Shown here piece after piece: positions 59,690 through 64,000 of a DNA stretch of 64,000 nucleotides. The DNA is from an uncultured Prevotella sp. Its GTDB lineage: Bacteria; Bacteroidota; Bacteroidia; Bacteroidales; Bacteroidaceae. Made by a program: the position numbers and the translations under genes. The notes under the pieces were generated by a model. That model saw only the letters and a program-made list of their open reading frames with translations, had not been told where the DNA came from and made no database searches. The stretch is from the NCBI GenBank assembly GCA_934204655.1, contig CAKPZJ010000009.1:29533-93532 (forward strand), given 5' to 3'. The number at the start of each line of letters is the position of its first letter. Position 1 is the stretch's first letter.

Positions 59690-61468
59690 ATGAACAGCTT
59701 TATCAAACAGGCCCTGGCCACGGTAGTAGGCATCCTCTTTTTCATTATCATAACAGGAGCCTTAGGCGCCATGAGCCTGGTAGGCATGGTGGCATCGAGC
59801 CAGGCCACCAAGAATGTGGACGACAACTCGGTACTGGTACTCAACCTGTCGGGCGCGATGGACGAGCGCACACAGGGTAACCTGCTCAGCATGCTGGGAG
59901 GCAGCACGACCGACAACCCAGGACTGGAGAACACGCTCCAGGCCATCAAGAAGGCCCGTACCAATGACCACATCAAGGGTATCTATATCGAGGCGGGGCT
60001 GTTCAGCAGCGATTTTGCCTCGATGCAGGAACTGCGCAAGGCGCTGGTAGACTTCCGGAAGAGCGGTAAGTGGATAGTGGCTTATGCCGATACCTACACC
60101 CAGGGCACCTACTACATCGCCTCGGCTGCCAACAAGGTGTATCTGAACCCACAGGGCCAGGTAGACTGGCACGGAATAGCCTCGGAGCCCATATTTGTCA
60201 AGGACCTGCTGGCCAAGTTTGGCGTACGCATGCAGGTAGTCAAGGTGGGCAAGTACAAGAGCGCCACCGAGATGTTTACCGAGGACCACATGAGCGAGGC
60301 TAACCGTGAGCAGGTTCAGGCCTACATTAACGGGCTTTGGCAGAATGTGTGCCAGGGTGTGGCCGAAAGCCGCCACATCAGCGTGGCTCAGCTCAATGCC
60401 TATGCCGACAGCCTGATGACCTTTGACGACCAGCGCTCGCTGATAAGGCGACGGATAGTAGACGGTCTGCTGTACACCGACCAGGTTAAGGGCGAGGTAA
60501 AGAAGTTGCTCAAGCTGGATGCCGACGAGCCCATCAGTCAGGTAAGCGTGGCCGACATGGCTAATGTGAAAGACGACCAGACCGATGGCGACGAGATAGC
60601 CGTGTACTATGCCTATGGCGACATAGTGACCACGCCGCTTGAAGCCACGGGCGGGCTGTTGGGCAACAGCCACTACATCGTGGCCACCGAGGTGTGCAAG
60701 GACTTGGCCAGTCTGGCCGACGACGATGACGTTAAGGCCGTGGTGATACGCATCAACTCGGGCGGAGGTTCGGCCTACGCCTCAGAGCAGATATGGCATC
60801 AGATAGAGATGCTCAAGAAGAAAAAGCCGGTAGTGGTGTCGATGGGCGGCATAGCTGCCTCGGGCGGCTACTACATGAGCTGTAACGCCAACTGGATAGT
60901 GGCTCAGCCCACTACTCTAACGGGCAGCATAGGTATCTTCGGGGTAATACCAGACAGGAGCCAGCTGCTCACCCAGAAGTTGGGTATCAAGTTTGATGAG
61001 GTAAAGACCAACCGCAACGCCACCTTTGGCACCAGCTCGCGTCCTATGAACGCAGAGGAGCTGGCTTACTTAGGGGCCTACATCAACCGTGGGTACTCGC
61101 TCTTCCGCCAGCGTGTGGCCGACGGACGCCATCTGTCGGTGGCTCAGGTAGAGGCCGTGGCCCAAGGGCATGTATTCCTGGGACAGGATGCCATCAAACT
61201 GAAACTGGTAGACGAGTTGGGCGGCATAGACCAGGCCGTGGCCCGTGCGGCCAAGCTGGCTAAGGTAGACGAATACTACACCTACAGCTATCCGGGTGAG
61301 CCGGGGCTGTGGGACAGCATGATGGGCACAATGCAGAGCGGCAACTATCTGGACGAACAGATGCGCGCCACCTTAGGCATGTACTACGAGCCCTTCAAAC
61401 TGCTGCGTAGCCTGAACCAGATAGATGCCATACAGGCACGTGTACCATTCTTTATGAACCTGAGATAA
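59690..61468 (+). CDS. sppA: Signal peptide peptidase SppA, long (67K) type
   Basis: A 592-residue membrane-anchored serine protease that digests cleaved signal peptides. N-terminal anchor ~8-35 (ALATVVGILFFIIITGALGA), then two tandem ClpP-like repeats. The catalytic pair is Lys190 (VGKYKSATEMF) in the first and Ser391 (GGIAASGGYYMS) in the second repeat, as in E. coli SppA. The start at 59690 follows the promoter; the upstream in-frame ATG at 59585 precedes it. Four bases separate it from lpxK. Confidence 0.95.
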   Translation: MNSFIKQALATVVGILFFIIITGALGAMSLVGMVASSQATKNVDDNSVLVLNLSGAMDERTQGNLLSMLGGSTTDNPGLENTLQAIKKARTNDHIKGIYIEAGLFSSDFASMQELRKALVDFRKSGKWIVAYADTYTQGTYYIASAANKVYLNPQGQVDWHGIASEPIFVKDLLAKFGVRMQVVKVGKYKSATEMFTEDHMSEANREQVQAYINGLWQNVCQGVAESRHISVAQLNAYADSLMTFDDQRSLIRRRIVDGLLYTDQVKGEVKKLLKLDADEPISQVSVADMANVKDDQTDGDEIAVYYAYGDIVTTPLEATGGLLGNSHYIVATEVCKDLASLADDDDVKAVVIRINSGGGSAYASEQIWHQIEMLKKKKPVVVSMGGIAASGGYYMSCNANWIVAQPTTLTGSIGIFGVIPDRSQLLTQKLGIKFDEVKTNRNATFGTSSRPMNAEELAYLGAYINRGYSLFRQRVADGRHLSVAQVEAVAQGHVFLGQDAIKLKLVDELGGIDQAVARAAKLAKVDEYYTYSYPGEPGLWDSMMGTMQSGNYLDEQMRATLGMYYEPFKLLRSLNQIDAIQARVPFFMNLR

Positions 61469-61472
61469 CAAG

Positions 61473-62651
61473 ATGCGCACCGAGGGTGACTTCATCAAAA
61501 TTAATGAGTGGCTGCTGCCACTCAGCTGGCTGTACGGGTTGGGCGTAAAGTTGCGCAATCTGCTGTTCGACACGGGCATACTGAAATCCAAATCGTACTC
61601 TACGCCAGTCATCTCCGTCGGTAACATCACCGTGGGGGGATCGGGTAAGACACCACATGTAGAGTATCTCATCCGGCTGCTGCAGAACTACACCCAGGTG
61701 GCTGTGCTGTCGCGTGGATACAAGCGCAAGACGCGCGGCTACCGTCTGGCCGATGCCCGCTCTACCATGAGCGAGATAGGCGATGAGCCCTTCCAGATGA
61801 AACACAAGTTCCCCCAGGCTTATGTGGCTGTCGACGCCAAGCGCACACGTGGCATAGAGCACCTGATAGGCGACCGGGCTACCAGCGATGTGGGAGCCAT
61901 TCTGCTGGACGATGCCTTTCAGCACCGCTACGTCAAACCGGGGGTCAATATACTGCTGGTAGACTACCATAGGCTCATCATGTACGATAAGCTGTTGCCT
62001 GCCGGACGGTTACGCGAGCCCGCCTCGGGTAAGAGCAGGGCCGATATAGTGATAGTGACAAAGTGCCCGAAAGACCTGAAGCCAATGGAGTTCAGGGTGC
62101 TTACCAAGGCTATGGCCCTCTATCCCTTTCAGGAACTATACTTTACCACCATCGTGTACGACAGGCTTCAAGGAATGTTCACGGGTCACACCATGGAGCT
62201 AACCGAACTGGCTGACAAGCGGGTACTACTGCTTACGGGTATTGCTTCGCCTAAGCAGATAATGACCGACATCGCCCCGCTGTGTACTGGCATCGTCCCC
62301 ATTACCTATGGCGACCACCATGCCTTTACCCAGGCTGATATAACGCGCATCAACGAACTATATGCCAGCACAGAGGGCAACAGGATAATTCTGACGACCG
62401 AGAAAGATGCTACACGGCTCATGGAACGCGACGGACTGAGTCCAGAGGCCAAGGAGCATATCTACACGCTGCCTATCCACGTGACTTTCATGCAGGGACA
62501 GGGCGATAAGTTCAACCATAAAGTACTCAGCTATATACGCAAGAACTCCCGAAGCTACAAGCAGGTTAAAACCAAGGGCGAGCACAAGCCCAAAGGAAAT
62601 AAGCAGGGGGCTGCAAAGCCCCGCACCATCAGCTTCAAGGATAATATATGA
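61473..62651 (+). CDS. lpxK: Tetraacyldisaccharide 4'-kinase
   Basis: LpxK phosphorylates the 4' position of the lipid A precursor at the inner membrane. The 392-residue protein has an N-terminal hydrophobic region (LLPLSWLYGLGVKLRNLLF), P-loop VGNITVGGSGKTPHVEYL (GGSGKT 55-60), LSRGYKRKTRGY, GDEPFQMKHKFP and LLDDAFQHR, all family features. The C-terminal ~35 residues are Lys-rich and probably disordered. It shows that this organism makes lipid A. Middle gene of sppA-lpxK-thiL. Confidence 0.95.
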   Translation: MRTEGDFIKINEWLLPLSWLYGLGVKLRNLLFDTGILKSKSYSTPVISVGNITVGGSGKTPHVEYLIRLLQNYTQVAVLSRGYKRKTRGYRLADARSTMSEIGDEPFQMKHKFPQAYVAVDAKRTRGIEHLIGDRATSDVGAILLDDAFQHRYVKPGVNILLVDYHRLIMYDKLLPAGRLREPASGKSRADIVIVTKCPKDLKPMEFRVLTKAMALYPFQELYFTTIVYDRLQGMFTGHTMELTELADKRVLLLTGIASPKQIMTDIAPLCTGIVPITYGDHHAFTQADITRINELYASTEGNRIILTTEKDATRLMERDGLSPEAKEHIYTLPIHVTFMQGQGDKFNHKVLSYIRKNSRSYKQVKTKGEHKPKGNKQGAAKPRTISFKDNI

Positions 62652-62676
62652 AATGATAAAGAAACCGTAAACCACT

Positions 62677-63789
62677 ATGACAGATATTTCTAAACTGGGC
62701 GAGTTCGGACTGATAAACCGGATAACCAAGGACATCAAGCCCACAAACTCATCGACCGTTTATGGCGTAGGCGACGACTGCGCCGTACTACACTATACCG
62801 ACCACGAGGTACTCACCACGACCGATATGCTCATGGAGGGCGTTCACTTCGACCTCACCTATATTACTATGGAGCAACTGGGCTACAAGTCGGCCATGGT
62901 CAACATCAGCGATGTGTTTGCCATGAACGGCACCCCCCAGCAGTTGCTTATCAGCCTGGCCATCGACAAGCGTTTCGACGTAGAGAGCATCGAGGAGTTT
63001 TACAGCGGTGTGCGCCGTGCCTGCGATAAGTGGCAGGTCGACATCGTCGGTGGCGACACCACCTCCTCGCGTACCGGACTGGCCATCAGCATTACCTGTA
63101 TCGGTCAGGCCAAGACTTCCGACATCGTATATCGCAACGGGGCACACGAGACTGACATCATCTGCGTGAGTGGCGACTTGGGTGCGGCCTACATGGGGCT
63201 CCAACTGCTCGAACGCGAGAAAAACATCTACTATGAGCAGTACGACGCGCTGACCCGCAAGGTCAAGCGGGCCAAAGACAGTGGCGACAGCGAGGCACTG
63301 AAGGCGTTGGAAAGCGACCTCGCGGCGCTGCGCGACTTCCAGCCAGACTTCGGAGGAAAGGAATATCTCATAGACCGACAGCTCAAGCCCGAGGCACGGG
63401 GCGATATCATAGCTCAGCTGCGTCAGGCCAACGTACACCCTACTGCCATGATGGATATCTCGGACGGACTGAGTAGCGAACTGCTGCACATCTGCAAACA
63501 GAGCCACTGCGGTTGCCGTGTGTACGAGAACAAGATACCAATAGACTATCAGACAGCGGTAATGGCTGAGGAACTCAACATGAACGTTACTACCTGTGCC
63601 ATGAACGGGGGCGAGGACTATGAACTACTCTTCACCGTACCCATAGGCGACCATGAGAAGATAAGCGCCATGGACGGAGTAAAGCAGATAGGCTACATTA
63701 CCCGCGAAGATCTGGGCACAATGCTGGTAACCCGCGATGGCAACGAGTTCGACATTACAGCTCAGGGGTGGAACCCGCTTAAACAATAA
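62677..63789 (+). CDS. thiL: Thiamine-monophosphate kinase
   Basis: ThiL makes thiamine pyrophosphate from thiamine phosphate and ATP. The 370-residue PurM-like protein has GEFGLINRITKDI, GVGDDCAVLHYTDHEVL (metal Asp), TTDMLMEGVHFDL, MNGTPQQLLISLAI, IVGGDTTSSRTGLAIS, MDISDGLSSELLHI and NGGEDYELLFTV. An insertion of about 40 charged residues (~190-225, RKVKRAKDSGDSEALKALES) interrupts the middle. It follows lpxK by 25 bases. No thi-box (TPP riboswitch) is present upstream. Confidence 0.95.
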   Translation: MTDISKLGEFGLINRITKDIKPTNSSTVYGVGDDCAVLHYTDHEVLTTTDMLMEGVHFDLTYITMEQLGYKSAMVNISDVFAMNGTPQQLLISLAIDKRFDVESIEEFYSGVRRACDKWQVDIVGGDTTSSRTGLAISITCIGQAKTSDIVYRNGAHETDIICVSGDLGAAYMGLQLLEREKNIYYEQYDALTRKVKRAKDSGDSEALKALESDLAALRDFQPDFGGKEYLIDRQLKPEARGDIIAQLRQANVHPTAMMDISDGLSSELLHICKQSHCGCRVYENKIPIDYQTAVMAEELNMNVTTCAMNGGEDYELLFTVPIGDHEKISAMDGVKQIGYITREDLGTMLVTRDGNEFDITAQGWNPLKQ

Positions 63790-63895
63790 TTCACATTTGG
63801 CGCCTCCGGAACCATCTCTGTGCGCTCAAAGGTTAACGAATATTAAACGACAAAACTTTCTTACTGCTTTTCGCTTGTGTTTCGGGAAAAAGTCG

Positions 63896-63903
63896 TACCT
63901 TTG
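63896..63903 (+). promoter_or_regulatory. tRNA-Phe promoter, -7 element TACCTTTG
   Basis: TAnnTTTG 25 bases before the tRNA 5' end. Confidence 0.7.
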
Positions 63904-63927
63904 CAACCGCAAACAAGAAACAATGTT

Positions 63928-64000
63928 GGTGCCATAGCTCAGTTGGTAGAGCAAAGGACTGAAAATCCTTGTGTCCCCGGTTCGATTCCTGGTGGTACCA
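63928..64000 (+). tRNA. tRNA-Phe (GAA)
   Basis: 73 bases fit the cloverleaf: acceptor GGTGCCA / TGGTACC, D arm GCTC / GAGC, anticodon stem AAGGA / TCCTT with loop CTGAAAA (anticodon GAA, 63961-63963), T loop TTCGATT. The discriminator is A at base 64000; whether CCA is encoded lies outside the window. The T stem CCCGG / CCTGG contains one C-T mismatch. Confidence 0.95.

Noticed and set aside
62652..62676. TPP riboswitch before thiL
   Set aside because: The gap after lpxK is only 25 bases and carries no thi-box.
63737..63937. Frame overlapping the thiL end and the tRNA-Phe region
   Set aside because: It overlaps thiL out of frame and runs into the tRNA promoter and 5' end.

Overview
The window is a dense stretch of bacterial chromosome that reads as order Bacteroidales, most likely a Prevotellaceae-type organism. 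The reasons are: (i) about twenty genes are preceded by the Bacteroidetes sigma-factor -7 element TAnnTTTG; (ii) family-typical genes are present, including serine palmitoyltransferase (sphingolipids), a PorT-like barrel, a type IX secretion (T9SS) type-B cargo domain, a DUF4890-type periplasmic protein, META and YitT proteins and a Vor/Kor ferredoxin oxidoreductase; (iii) Shine-Dalgarno sequences are mostly weak. No prophage, IS transposase, integrase or CRISPR array was seen, so this is core chromosome. The genus assignment is inference.

Layout. 1-2.4 kb: start of the his operon (hisG-hisD, leftward), divergent from a lytic transglycosylase lipoprotein. 2.5-4.5 kb: small envelope proteins and an HU protein. 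4.5-11.1 kb (leftward): lon-tgt-LptF/G permease-DEAD helicase. 11.6-16.4 kb: trmN6, lipid kinase / spt divergent pair, tatC, trmO. 16.4-18.5 kb: hexuronate genes (uxuA + SDR oxidoreductase). 18.6-23.7 kb: one leftward run ffh-folD-TPR-ferredoxin-Vor/Kor alpha-beta-gamma. 23.8-30.6 kb: SIMPL protein, His-rich small membrane protein, YitT, J-protein, 5'-nucleotidase, nudC, xpt. 30.6-37.6 kb: leucine operon leuA-leuC-leuD-cimA/leuA2-leuB-TPR, preceded by a translated attenuator. 37.7-39.6 kb: dnaB with a tandem-repeat leader. 40.0-43.7 kb: YccF, thioredoxin, DUF4186, hrpB. 43.8-47.8 kb: a four-gene redox island (NapH/NapG-like fusion, Tat-lipoprotein aldo/keto reductase, DUF1893, ECF S component). 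47.9-51.6 kb (leftward): LysM/binding protein, PorT-like barrel, POT transporter. 52.0-57.1 kb: T9SS type-B protein, uvrA, nhaC. 57.3-59.6 kb (leftward): two-domain esterase and SDR. 59.7-63.8 kb: sppA-lpxK-thiL, then tRNA-Phe at the right edge.

Most interesting points. First, the leucine operon has a complete ribosome-sensing attenuator: a 35-codon leader peptide with 14 Ile/Leu/Val codons, an intrinsic terminator just before leuA, and a leader segment that can pair with the terminator's 5' arm as antiterminator. Second, the 43.8-47.8 kb island looks like an undescribed membrane-to-periplasm electron-transfer system with two proteins carrying twin-arginine motifs (tatC is also in the window). 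Third, several noncoding elements are unexplained: a four-copy dispersed intergenic repeat with a conserved hairpin, a 65-bp tandem array in the dnaB leader, two copies of a TATA/CGCG alternating tract, a covarying 42-bp repeat and a candidate structured RNA near 51.8 kb. All calls come from reading the sequence; no database search was possible.
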